Source: Oscillospiraceae bacterium (GTDB lineage Bacteria > Bacillota > Clostridia > Oscillospirales > Oscillospiraceae). From it: DNA of 33,457 nt. Below are positions 8,065 through 15,253 of the stretch, in pieces (positions within the stretch are counted from its first letter, which is position 1; each line of letters starts with the position of its first letter). Below the pieces are notes generated by a model. That model saw only the letters and a list, made by a program, of their open reading frames with translations, had not been told where the DNA came from and searched no databases. The position numbers were made by a program, and so were the translations under genes. The stretch is from NCBI GenBank assembly GCA_017537165.1, contig JAFYLI010000118.1, forward strand, positions 1-33,457, given 5' to 3'.

Positions 8065-9126
8065 GTGAAAAAACTTGTTATTGAATCCTCTGTGTTAAAA
8101 GATAATATAAGCGCCATTAAACGCAAGGCCGACTCGGCCGTTATTATTGCAGACCTAAGCTGCGATGCGCAGGGTCTCGGTCTCGTCAAGGCGGCCACCG
8201 TACTGCGGGGCGAAGGCATAAGAAACTTCGCTGTTTGGGAAGTGGAGGACGTTGAAAAACTCCGCGCGGGCGGCTTTGTGGATGAACATATACTCATGCT
8301 GCGTTCCACCGTTGACGTGGGTGAGATAAACCGCCTTGCGGACTGCAACGCAACCTGCACCATCGGTTCCTACGATGCGGGAATTGCCGTTAACAGTGTG
8401 GCAACTGCCCGCAGCAGTATTATAGAGGCGCAGATAAAGGTGGATACGGGCGCGGGACAGTATGGCTTCCTGCCCTCGGAAACGGATAAGATAACCACCG
8501 TGTTCCGCCAGATGCAAGGACTTGCTATAAGCGGCGTATATACCCGCTTCTCGGGCCCTGCGGCAGGTAAAGCGGCTGCAGCCCGTCAGCTGGAGAGCTT
8601 TGAGAAAGTTTTGCTCAAGCTAAATGAGAGCGGCATTGAAATCGGAGCAGCTCACGCCCTTGATTCTTATGCGCTGTTTAAATATGAAATGGACAAGCTG
8701 GATGCGGTCTGCGTTGGAAGCGCCATAGCGGGGCGCACCGCGGGTGTAGGCGCGGAAGAACTTAAACCCGTCGGCTTTGTAGAAGCATCCATAGAAGAAA
8801 TCGACTGGCTGCCTGCAGGCTCCGTTGCGGGCGCAGGCAAGGGAGTGCGGCTGAGAAAGCCTACCAAGACGGCGGTGGTAGCCGTCGGCTGGTATAACGG
8901 AATAGGCGAGAGAGAGCCGAACGGTAGGTTCAGCTTCAAAAATCTGCTTAAATGTTCCGCAAAACCCGTGGTTAAGCTGGCCGGTAAGAAAGTGAAGATA
9001 ATTGGCGATATAGGCGCCAACTGCATTCTGCTGGATGTTACCGATACAGAGTGCTGCGTGGGCGATTGCGTAAGCATAGAGTGCGAGCCCAAACTTATAA
9101 AAGGAATAGCTTTGGAGTATAGATAA
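8065..9126 (+). CDS. Alanine racemase-like protein lacking the catalytic lysine
   Basis: A 353-residue protein with the layout of PLP-dependent alanine racemase: an N-terminal TIM barrel (QIKVDTGAGQYGF matches the family's IKVDTGMxRxG block) and a C-terminal beta domain (IIGDIGANCILLDVTD matches the GRVxMDxxxVDVTD block). The catalytic residues are not conserved. The PLP-binding Lys of VxKADAYGHG is Ile28 here (AVIIADLSCDAQGLG, with about four extra residues), and the GYADG motif that carries the catalytic Tyr reads GWYNG (276-Trp-Tyr-Asn). Racemase activity is therefore unlikely; a PLP-free regulatory or binding role is possible. The start is the GTG at 8065 after GGAG; no upstream ATG fits. 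It overlaps mutL by 1 nt (TAATG). I propose no gene symbol, since an Alr label would mislead. Confidence 0.82.
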   Translation: MKKLVIESSVLKDNISAIKRKADSAVIIADLSCDAQGLGLVKAATVLRGEGIRNFAVWEVEDVEKLRAGGFVDEHILMLRSTVDVGEINRLADCNATCTIGSYDAGIAVNSVATARSSIIEAQIKVDTGAGQYGFLPSETDKITTVFRQMQGLAISGVYTRFSGPAAGKAAAARQLESFEKVLLKLNESGIEIGAAHALDSYALFKYEMDKLDAVCVGSAIAGRTAGVGAEELKPVGFVEASIEEIDWLPAGSVAGAGKGVRLRKPTKTAVVAVGWYNGIGEREPNGRFSFKNLLKCSAKPVVKLAGKKVKIIGDIGANCILLDVTDTECCVGDCVSIECEPKLIKGIALEYR

Positions 9127-11114
9127 TGAATAAAATCAAATGCCTGTCCCCCCACGTGGCGGACATGATTGCTGCCGGTGAGGTTGTTGAAAGACCCGGC
9201 TCGGTAGTAAAGGAACTTGTCGAAAACGCTCTCGACGCGGGCGCAAGCTCCATAACTGTTGAAATTCAGCGCGGAGGTATGAGTTATATCCGCGTCAGCG
9301 ATAACGGCTGCGGTATGTCGGCAGAGGATGCGCAGACGGCCTTCCTTCGCCATGCAACCAGCAAGCTGAGAGATGAATACGGCCTTGAATCCATTGCAAC
9401 CCTTGGCTTCCGAGGCGAGGCTCTTGCGGCCATTTCTGCCGTTTCCATGGTGGAACTGATGACCCGTGAGCAGGGCGCTGCGGAGGGAACCTCCGTGACG
9501 CTGGAGGCAGGTGCGGTGCAGGAAGTATCTCCAGTTGGCTGCCCCGAAGGTACCACCATCATTGTTCGCAGCTTGTTTTATAATACGCCCGCCCGCCTTA
9601 AATTCATGAAAAAGGATTCGGCAGAGGCCGCCAACGTGGGCAACGTGGTTATTCGCTGCGCCATGTCCCATCCCGAGGTGGCTATCCGCTTCATAAAAGA
9701 CGGTGCCGAAGAGTTCTCCACCCCCGGTGACGGAAATACCGAGAGCTGCATTTATTCCCTGCTTGGCAGGGATTATGCCCGCAATATGCTGCCCGTGGAT
9801 GGCAGCGGTGACGGCGGCAAGGTGCGAGGTTTTGTCTGCCCTCCCGCCAACGCGAAAGGTAACCGCAGCGGTCAGTTCTTCTTCGTGAACGGCCGATACA
9901 TAAAGTCTGCTCTGCTGCAGGCGGCGCTGGAGCAGGCGTATAAAAACGCTCTGTTCACGGGTCGTTTTCCTGCATGCGTACTGTATGTGGACGTTAAGCT
10001 CAACGAGGTGGATGTAAACGTCCATCCTGCCAAAACAGAGGTTAAATTCCTTAACGAACGTAAGGTTTTCGATACTGTCTATCTGGCGGTAAAGGCTGCC
10101 CTTGAGGGCGAAAACCGCGCACCAGAAATAAAGCTGAAAGAGGAACCTAAGGACGAAGCAGTGCCAACTCCTCAACGGACTATAATCCATACCGTAGGGG
10201 AGAAAAAGGACGAGAAGGACGATGTGGTATTCAAGCAGCCCACCGTTCGATATAATGCTCCGGAGCCTCGCAGACCGCTCATTACCCACCGAGTTCCGCT
10301 GCCTGAGATAAAATCTCCTCCCCACGAAACGGGTATACCCACCAAGCGTCAGGCAGTAGCCGCTGCCCGCCGTGAGGGTATTCTGCCCGAGGAGCCTAAG
10401 CCTGCTCCCATTCCCGCACCTGCACCCATTCCTGCTCCTGCGCCCATACCCGCGCCCAAGCAGGAAGTGAAGGAAATGCCTCCCGTTCAGCCTGCAGAGC
10501 AGGTGAAGTTTGAGCAGGTGGAGCTTGAGCCGATCAAGGAAAACGTAGTGCCCGCTTACAGAATAGTAGGCGAGAGCTTCAACGAGTTCATAATCGTGGA
10601 GTGCGACAATGAGCTGATTTTCATTGATAAGCATGCTGCCCATGAGCGTATGCTCTTCGATCGCCTTAAGAGCGAAAAATACGAGAATATGTCTCAGCTG
10701 CTGCTTGTTCCCGTAATAGCGGATATGGAGCGTGAGGCTAAGGCCCTGCTGCTGGATAATAAGGCTCTGCTGGATGAGATGGGCTTTGAAATCGAGGACT
10801 TCGGAGGAGCATCGCTGGCAATTCGCCGCCTGCCTGCCGACGTGGATATGGAGGATGCCTCGGCGCTGCTGGAGGAACTCTGCCACGACATTCGATACGG
10901 TGCCCGTCCGGGCAGCTTGGGTGTAAGAGATGAGCTGCTTGCTACGGTTGCCTGCAAGGCCGCCATCAAGGCGGGAAAATCATCGGATCCCCGCGAATGG
11001 AAACCCGTAGTTGATGCGGTAGTAGCGGGAGAAGTGCGCTATTGCCCCCACGGCAGACCCGTTACAATGCGGCTGGGAAAGAGCCAATTGGAGAAAAATT
11101 TCAAAAGAACCTGA
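9126..11114 (+). CDS. mutL: DNA mismatch repair protein MutL
   Basis: A 662-residue MutL, the ATPase and matchmaker of mismatch repair that links MutS to strand incision. The N-terminal GHKL ATPase motifs are ELVENALDAGA, DNGCGM and TLGFRGEAL. A linker of roughly 130 residues (about 335-465) is rich in Pro, Lys and Glu and contains three tandem PAPIPA repeats. The C-terminal dimerisation/endonuclease domain shows DKHAAHERMLFD (family DQHA-x2-E-x4-E, with Gln to Lys and the last Glu to Asp), ACKAAIKAG and CPHGRPV. These are the metal-site motifs of MutL proteins with intrinsic nickase activity, as in organisms without MutH. The ATG overlaps the stop codon of the alr-like gene. mutS is not in the window. 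Confidence 0.96.
   Translation: MNKIKCLSPHVADMIAAGEVVERPGSVVKELVENALDAGASSITVEIQRGGMSYIRVSDNGCGMSAEDAQTAFLRHATSKLRDEYGLESIATLGFRGEALAAISAVSMVELMTREQGAAEGTSVTLEAGAVQEVSPVGCPEGTTIIVRSLFYNTPARLKFMKKDSAEAANVGNVVIRCAMSHPEVAIRFIKDGAEEFSTPGDGNTESCIYSLLGRDYARNMLPVDGSGDGGKVRGFVCPPANAKGNRSGQFFFVNGRYIKSALLQAALEQAYKNALFTGRFPACVLYVDVKLNEVDVNVHPAKTEVKFLNERKVFDTVYLAVKAALEGENRAPEIKLKEEPKDEAVPTPQRTIIHTVGEKKDEKDDVVFKQPTVRYNAPEPRRPLITHRVPLPEIKSPPHETGIPTKRQAVAAARREGILPEEPKPAPIPAPAPIPAPAPIPAPKQEVKEMPPVQPAEQVKFEQVELEPIKENVVPAYRIVGESFNEFIIVECDNELIFIDKHAAHERMLFDRLKSEKYENMSQLLLVPVIADMEREAKALLLDNKALLDEMGFEIEDFGGASLAIRRLPADVDMEDASALLEELCHDIRYGARPGSLGVRDELLATVACKAAIKAGKSSDPREWKPVVDAVVAGEVRYCPHGRPVTMRLGKSQLEKNFKRT
10401..10454 (+). 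repeat. Three tandem 18-bp repeats in the MutL linker
   Basis: Three imperfect 18-bp units (10401-10418, 10419-10436, 10437-10454), each encoding PAPIPA, differ mainly at third codon positions. They form a proline-rich spacer between the ATPase and endonuclease domains, a likely site of length variation between strains. Confidence 0.85.
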
Positions 11115-11129
11115 AAAAATCGAAAAAAA

Positions 11130-11176
11130 GCATCGACAATATCTTGGCAGTACGCCTTGACATTGTCGGTGCTTTT
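11130..11176. terminator. Probable terminator of mutL
   Basis: GCATCGACAAT (11130-11140) pairs with ATTGTCGGTGC (11162-11172) with one G-T pair; the 21-nt loop can itself form GGC/GCC. TTTT follows on the plus strand and an A-run precedes it, so weak termination in both directions is possible. The T-run is short. Confidence 0.55.
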
Positions 11177-11207
11177 GCACTATCTGTTGGTATGAGTAAA
11201 AATAGCG

Positions 11208-11234
11208 TGTCGAAAAATGTCGAATTGCGTCGAA
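11208..11234 (+). promoter_or_regulatory. Three tandem Spo0A boxes
   Basis: TGTCGAA (11208-11214), TGTCGAA (11218-11224) and CGTCGAA (11228-11234) lie in direct repeat with 3-bp spacers, giving an exact 10-bp period. The first two match the known Spo0A box TGTCGAA perfectly; the third has one mismatch. Spo0A~P dimers are known to bind tandem boxes in this arrangement. The array starts 94 bp and ends 60 bp upstream of the 77-aa gene. Whether it activates a downstream promoter (weak candidate TTGTAA at 11244 with TACCCT at 11268) or represses an upstream one (TTGACA at 11157 with TATCTG at 11181) cannot be decided by reading. Confidence 0.65.
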
Positions 11235-11294
11235 CGCTTTTTCTTGTAATTCCGAAAAGCTCTGTGCTACCCTCATGCCACAGGAGTGATAGAA

Positions 11295-11528
11295 ATGAAA
11301 ATAATCTACACGATAGTCGAAACAAGAGAGAAAGAAGCCGATTTCGGAGAATATGTGGGTTATGGTCTGCGCTGTGTCTGCGGCGCGGAAAGCGCCGAAA
11401 TGAAGAACGTATCTCCGCATAAAGAGAGCGTGCTAAGATTAGCCGAACTGCTGGAAAGGGAAGCGGTCGAGCCGATGCATCTCTTTGATGTGATATACGA
11501 TCTGCTGTCGGAAGGCTGCATCAGGTGA
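11295..11528 (+). CDS. Small conserved protein, DUF6514-like, function unknown
   Basis: A 77-residue soluble protein beginning MKIIYTIVETREKEADFG, with VGYGLRCVCGA in the middle and a helical, Leu/Glu-rich C-terminal half ending FDVIYDLLSEGCIR. From memory it resembles the clostridial DUF6514 family; the assignment is tentative and no function is known. The ATG at 11295 follows AGGAG with 8-nt spacing; an in-frame GTG at 11286 overlaps that Shine-Dalgarno. The gene is preceded by a triple Spo0A-box array, which suggests control at the onset of sporulation or in the transition phase. Its 3' end overlaps the convergent feoB end by 8 bp. Confidence 0.75.
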   Translation: MKIIYTIVETREKEADFGEYVGYGLRCVCGAESAEMKNVSPHKESVLRLAELLEREAVEPMHLFDVIYDLLSEGCIR

Positions 11529-13365
11529 AGAGTTTGACGGCGAATGTGAAAAGCATGCAGAGCAGAATCCCCACTAAGGTTGGGAGCAGTGCCACCACTA
11601 TGGTCCACTTCCTGCTGTGAGTTTCCTTGTATGCCGTAATGAGTGAAGTGGAGCAGGGCCAGTGGAACAAGGTGAAGATTATCATGCTCACCGCGGTGCT
11701 CCAAGTCCAGCCGTTTGATATGAGCAGTTGTCTGAGTGAATCCGCGCCGAGCTCAAGCAGACTGCCCTCGGCAGTGTAAGCCATGATGATTATGGGGATG
11801 ACGGTTTCGTTGGCGGGAAAACCAAGGATGAAAGCCATAAGTATAACGCCATCCAAGCCCATGAGGCGGGCAAAGGGCTCCAGAAACCCTGCGCAGTGGC
11901 TTAGCAGGCTCAAACCTCCGATGTTCACGTTGGCCATAAGCCATATTATCAGCCCTGCCGGAGCGGCTACAGATACAGCTCTTCCAAGAACGAAAAACGT
12001 GCGGTCAAATATGGAGCGGATTATTACCTTGCCGATCTGGGGGCGTCGATAGGGCGGCAGCTCCAAAGCGAAGGACGACGGTTCTCCTTTCAGCAGTGTC
12101 ATCGAAAGCAGCTTTGTGGCGGCAAACGTCATAGCCACGCTGAGCGTTATCGCAAGGGTGAGCAAAAGCGCTGAAAGGGGAGAGGCTGAGCTGCCTGCGA
12201 AAAACATGGAGATAACGAGGATAAGCGTTGGGAAACGGCCGTTGCAGGGCACAAAACTGTTTGTTATCACAGCCAGCGCGCGTTCGCGAGGCGAGTCGAT
12301 TATCCTGCTGCCTGTTATGCCCACCGCGTTGCAGCCGAAACCCATCGCCATGCACAGTGCCTGCTTGCCGCAGGCGCAGCAGCGCTTGAAGGGTCTATCC
12401 AGATTGTATGCTATTCTCGGCAGGTAGCCTGCATCCTCCAAGAGGGTGAACAGCGGAAAGAAAATGGCCATGGGCGGCAGCATTACCGCAACGACCCATG
12501 TAAGTACGCGATATACGCCATCGAGCAAAACACCTTTAATCCACGGGGGTGCCCCAAGGTTGTCAAAAAGTCTGCTGAGCAGTTCCTGACCCTTATCGAA
12601 AAGTGCCGTTAAAAGCTGCGAGGGATAGTTTGCGCCGATTATGGTAAGCCAAAAGATGAACGCCAGCAGCAGAAGCATGATCGGATAGCCGGCAGAGCGG
12701 CTTGTTAAAATGCGATCCATACGGCGATCAAAAGTGCTGTATTCTCCTTTGGTGCATACTACGGCACCGCGGCAAATTTCTTCCGCCTTGTGAACTGTGG
12801 CAACTGCCCGATGGGTATCGTCGGAACCTTTGAATCGCATAGGTCGATGAGGCGGCGGAGCGGAGGCGATAAGAGAGGTAAGCGCGCCAAGACTTTTCTT
12901 ATTTCGCCCCGATACGCCGATTACGGGCGCGCCGAGGCGGCTGCTCAGTAAACTCATGTTGATGTGTATGCCTTTGCGTGCGGCTTCGTCCATGAGGTTT
13001 ATGCATATTATTACGCTTTTGCATAGCTCCATAGTCTGCAGCGACAGGATAAGGCTGCGCTCAAGGCGGGAGGCATCGCATACAACGACTACCATATCGG
13101 GCTCTTGCGAGCAGATGAAATCCCGCGCCACTTCCTCTTCGGCGGAGTGTGGCATCAAAGAATAGGTTCCGGGCAGGTCGACGATAGTGTAGTCCCGAGC
13201 ACCTATGCGGCAGTGCCCTTTTGCAATGCCCACCGTTTTGCCGGGCCAATTTCCTGTGTGCTGTTTCAGGCCTGTGAGATTGTTGAAAATAGTGCTCTTG
13301 CCTACGTTGGGGTTGCCTGCAAGAGCTATGACGGGCCCCGTAGGGGCGGTGTTTGCAAGACCCAC
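11521..13365 (-). CDS. feoB: Ferrous iron transporter FeoB
   Basis: A 614-residue Fe2+ transporter with an N-terminal GTPase fused to a membrane permease. G1 is GNPNVGKST (17-25), the switch I region contains HTGNWPGKTV, G3 is DLPGTYSL, G4 is NLMDEA and a G5-like SGRNKKS follows. The membrane domain carries the two characteristic gate segments, SRIIDSPRERALAVITNSFV followed by CNGR, and GFPANETVIP. The length is at the short end for FeoB (often 650-770 aa), with compact loops and no FeoC fused or adjacent. GTG start at 13365, preceded by GGAGGGG; 13 nt separate it from feoA, so the two are one operon. The gene product imports ferrous iron under anaerobic conditions. Confidence 0.95.
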   Translation of the reverse strand: MGLANTAPTGPVIALAGNPNVGKSTIFNNLTGLKQHTGNWPGKTVGIAKGHCRIGARDYTIVDLPGTYSLMPHSAEEEVARDFICSQEPDMVVVVCDASRLERSLILSLQTMELCKSVIICINLMDEAARKGIHINMSLLSSRLGAPVIGVSGRNKKSLGALTSLIASAPPPHRPMRFKGSDDTHRAVATVHKAEEICRGAVVCTKGEYSTFDRRMDRILTSRSAGYPIMLLLLAFIFWLTIIGANYPSQLLTALFDKGQELLSRLFDNLGAPPWIKGVLLDGVYRVLTWVVAVMLPPMAIFFPLFTLLEDAGYLPRIAYNLDRPFKRCCACGKQALCMAMGFGCNAVGITGSRIIDSPRERALAVITNSFVPCNGRFPTLILVISMFFAGSSASPLSALLLTLAITLSVAMTFAATKLLSMTLLKGEPSSFALELPPYRRPQIGKVIIRSIFDRTFFVLGRAVSVAAPAGLIIWLMANVNIGGLSLLSHCAGFLEPFARLMGLDGVILMAFILGFPANETVIPIIIMAYTAEGSLLELGADSLRQLLISNGWTWSTAVSMIIFTLFHWPCSTSLITAYKETHSRKWTIVVALLPTLVGILLCMLFTFAVKLFT

Positions 13366-13378
13366 TTCGCCCCTCCGT

Positions 13379-13615
13379 TCATATGGGGGCGACGAGGATA
13401 CTGCTGCTGTCCTCGGAGCGCAGGGCTATTGCCGCACCGCGGATAAGAAAGGCTGTGGGATCGCCGCAGGGACTGCGCCCCAAACATTCGACCACAGAAC
13501 CGTCTACCAATCCTAAGTCCAAAAGTCTGCGACCCATAGGCCCCGTGGCCTGCATGGAGATGACCTTTGCCTTCTGCCCGGGTGGTATATCATTCAAGCG
13601 TAGCTGCTTGTTCAT
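13379..13615 (-). CDS. feoA: Ferrous iron transport accessory protein FeoA
   Basis: A 78-residue SH3-like cytoplasmic protein that assists FeoB. Family features are the N-terminal RLNDIPPGQKAKV, then GPMGRRLLDLGLVDGSVVE and the C-terminal IRGAAIALR segment. The ATG at 13615 follows GGAGG with 5-nt spacing; the TTG four codons upstream lies within that Shine-Dalgarno region. It is the first gene of feoAB. The leader carries a perfect TTCCCGC/GCGGGAA hairpin about 15 nt upstream of the start. No clear promoter hexamers or Fur/DtxR site could be assigned. Confidence 0.92.
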   Translation of the reverse strand: MNKQLRLNDIPPGQKAKVISMQATGPMGRRLLDLGLVDGSVVECLGRSPCGDPTAFLIRGAAIALRSEDSSSILVAPI

Positions 13616-13630
13616 GTTGTCCTCCAATCT

Positions 13631-13648
13631 TTCCCGCGAGAGCGGGAA
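13631..13648. promoter_or_regulatory. Short perfect hairpin in the feoA leader
   Basis: TTCCCGC (13631-13637), loop GAGA, GCGGGAA (13642-13648). There is no T-run on either strand, so it is not a terminator. It ends about 15 nt before the feoA start codon and could modulate translation or be an operator between feoA and dpaA. Confidence 0.4.
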
Positions 13649-13757
13649 TTGTGATTTCCCTGCTATCCTATTCCGCCGTGTTTGCGAGAGTTACAGCGAA
13701 CCCTTTTCGGTGCGAGCGAATAGAATGGGGCGAAAATCTGTAAAACGGGAGGAAAGT

Positions 13758-14633
13758 ATGGATAAGGTAATAAAATTTGCCCTTGTGGGCGGCGACCGTC
13801 GGCAGGCTCAGCTTGCTGCCATGCTGGCAAGGGACGGACATCGGGTGCGGGTGTGCTGCATGGAAAAGGCGGGGGGGATAGAGGGTGCGGAGGCAGTAAG
13901 CGTGGCGAAAGCTATTGAAGATGCGGATTGCATCCTGCTGCCGCTGCCTGCCCTGGACGGAACGGGGGATATAAGTACGCCGCTGTCCGCGGAGAAAATA
14001 AGCGTCGAACAGCTGCTGCGCATGGTGCCTGCCAATACCCCGCTGTACGGCGGCAGACTAAGCGGGGGATTTTTTGAAGCCGCGGAAAAGTTGGGCCTGC
14101 AGGCTGAGGACTATTTCCAAAGGGAGGAACTCAAAATAGCCAATGCCGCAGCCACTGCGGAAGGCGCTGTGCAAATAGCTATGGAGGAAACGGATATTAC
14201 GCTCTGCTCAGCGCGTGCGCTGGTAATAGGCTACGGTCGGATAGGCCGCCTGCTCAGTTCAAAACTAAAGGCCTTGGGAGCCACCGTTACCGCATCGGCA
14301 AGAAAGCCTGCCGACCTTGCGTGGATAAAGGCAGAGGGACTGAGTCCCGTGGAAACAAACGCATTGGAACCTGTTCTTGCAAAGCAGGATATAATTTTCA
14401 ATACAGTGCCCGCAAAGGTAATGGACAGCCGACGACTTTCACTTGTGAAAAAAGGCTGCATATGTATAGATCTTGCGTCCAAACCGGGCGGCACGGACTT
14501 CGAAGCTGCCGCGCAGCTGGGGGTAAAAGTGATATGGGCCCTCAGCCTCCCGGGTGAGGTGGCACCTGCCAGCTCGGGCGCTGCCATTCGGGATACGGTG
14601 TATAATCTGCTGCGGGAAAGGGGGGCGCTGTGA
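13758..14633 (+). CDS. dpaA: Dipicolinate synthase subunit A (SpoVFA)
   Basis: A 291-residue subunit that, with DpaB, converts dihydroxy-tetrahydrodipicolinate to dipicolinic acid in the mother cell; DPA is then loaded into the spore core. The N-terminal DpaA-specific domain begins IKFALVGGDRRQAQLAAMLA; a C-terminal Rossmann fold shows ALVIGYGRIGRLLSSKLKAL, and the family ending LPGEVAPASSGAAIRDTVYN is clear. The ATG at 13758 follows GGGAGGAAAG, although the frame is open well upstream. In B. subtilis the operon is read by sigma-K in the mother cell. A weak sigma-K-like match lies upstream, too poor to call. It overlaps dpaB by 1 nt. Unlike Bacillus, asd/dapG/dapA do not follow. Confidence 0.95.
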   Translation: MDKVIKFALVGGDRRQAQLAAMLARDGHRVRVCCMEKAGGIEGAEAVSVAKAIEDADCILLPLPALDGTGDISTPLSAEKISVEQLLRMVPANTPLYGGRLSGGFFEAAEKLGLQAEDYFQREELKIANAAATAEGAVQIAMEETDITLCSARALVIGYGRIGRLLSSKLKALGATVTASARKPADLAWIKAEGLSPVETNALEPVLAKQDIIFNTVPAKVMDSRRLSLVKKGCICIDLASKPGGTDFEAAAQLGVKVIWALSLPGEVAPASSGAAIRDTVYNLLRERGAL

Positions 14634-15196
14634 TGCTGAAGCTTGGTTTTGCCATGACGGGGTCATTTTGCACCTTTGATAAGGTCTTTCCGATGATGGA
14701 AAAGCTTTCGGCGGAGTATGAGGTAACGCCCATATTCTCGGGCATCAGCACGGAAGTGGAATGCCGCTTCGGCTGCGGAGAGGATTTTATGAAACGCGCG
14801 GAAATGATTTGCGGCCGTACTGTTTTGCGTGAGCTTAATGAAGTGGAGCCTATCGGGCCAAAGAAGCTGCTTGATATTCTCCTTATAGCTCCCTGCACGG
14901 GTAATACCTTGGCGAAAATCGCAAACGGAATAACCGATACTGCCGTAACGATGGCCTATAAATCCCATATGCGCAACGGGCGCCCCGTGGTGCTGGCTGT
15001 GTCCACCAATGACGGATTGGGAACGGCCGCAGGAAACATCGCTGCGCTGCTGAATAAAAAGAACGTATACTTTGTGCCGTTCGGTCAGGATGACCCCGAA
15101 AATAAACCCACTTCGCTGGTGGCGGACTTTGAGAGAATTCCCGAAACCCTTGCCGCCGCCCTTCTTGACAGACAGATCCAGCCTATATTGCTCTGA
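14633..15196 (+). CDS. dpaB: Dipicolinate synthase subunit B (SpoVFB)
   Basis: A 187-residue flavoprotein-fold partner of DpaA. The N-terminal GFAMTGSFCTFDKVFPMME and the central LLIAPCTGNTLAKIANGITD are hallmarks of SpoVFB. The ATG at 14633 overlaps the dpaA stop codon (TGATG); an adjacent GTG one codon upstream is possible. The G-rich end of dpaA supplies the Shine-Dalgarno. Together the pair marks this organism as one using the SpoVF route to DPA, rather than the Etf-linked alternative of some Clostridium species. No clear terminator separates it from the rsmH promoter. Confidence 0.95.
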   Translation: MLKLGFAMTGSFCTFDKVFPMMEKLSAEYEVTPIFSGISTEVECRFGCGEDFMKRAEMICGRTVLRELNEVEPIGPKKLLDILLIAPCTGNTLAKIANGITDTAVTMAYKSHMRNGRPVVLAVSTNDGLGTAAGNIAALLNKKNVYFVPFGQDDPENKPTSLVADFERIPETLAAALLDRQIQPILL

Positions 15197-15197
15197 C

Positions 15198-15226
15198 TTG
15201 CCAAGCAACGGTATCTTTGGTACAAT
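15198..15226 (+). promoter_or_regulatory. Sigma-A promoter of rsmH
   Basis: TTGCCA (15198-15203), a 17-bp spacer and TACAAT (15221-15226). It starts just after the dpaB stop codon and would begin transcription about 20 nt upstream of the rsmH ATG at 15254. It lets this housekeeping gene be expressed independently of sporulation. Confidence 0.7.
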
Positions 15227-15253
15227 GGATAAAAAACTGCGGGAGGTCTCCCC

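Noticed and set aside
10401-10454. Tandem repeats considered as a CRISPR or minisatellite element
   Set aside because: Three contiguous 18-bp units in frame in mutL encode PAPIPA; there are no spacers.
8667-10886. Long minus-strand open frame opposite mutL and the alr-like gene
   Set aside because: A shadow of strongly biased codons on the plus strand; His/Arg-rich low-quality protein and no start signals.
13649-13757. Sigma-K promoter for dpaAB
   Set aside because: The best match (AC-N17-AATAGAATG) has two mismatches in the -10; too weak to list even though sigma-K control is expected from Bacillus.
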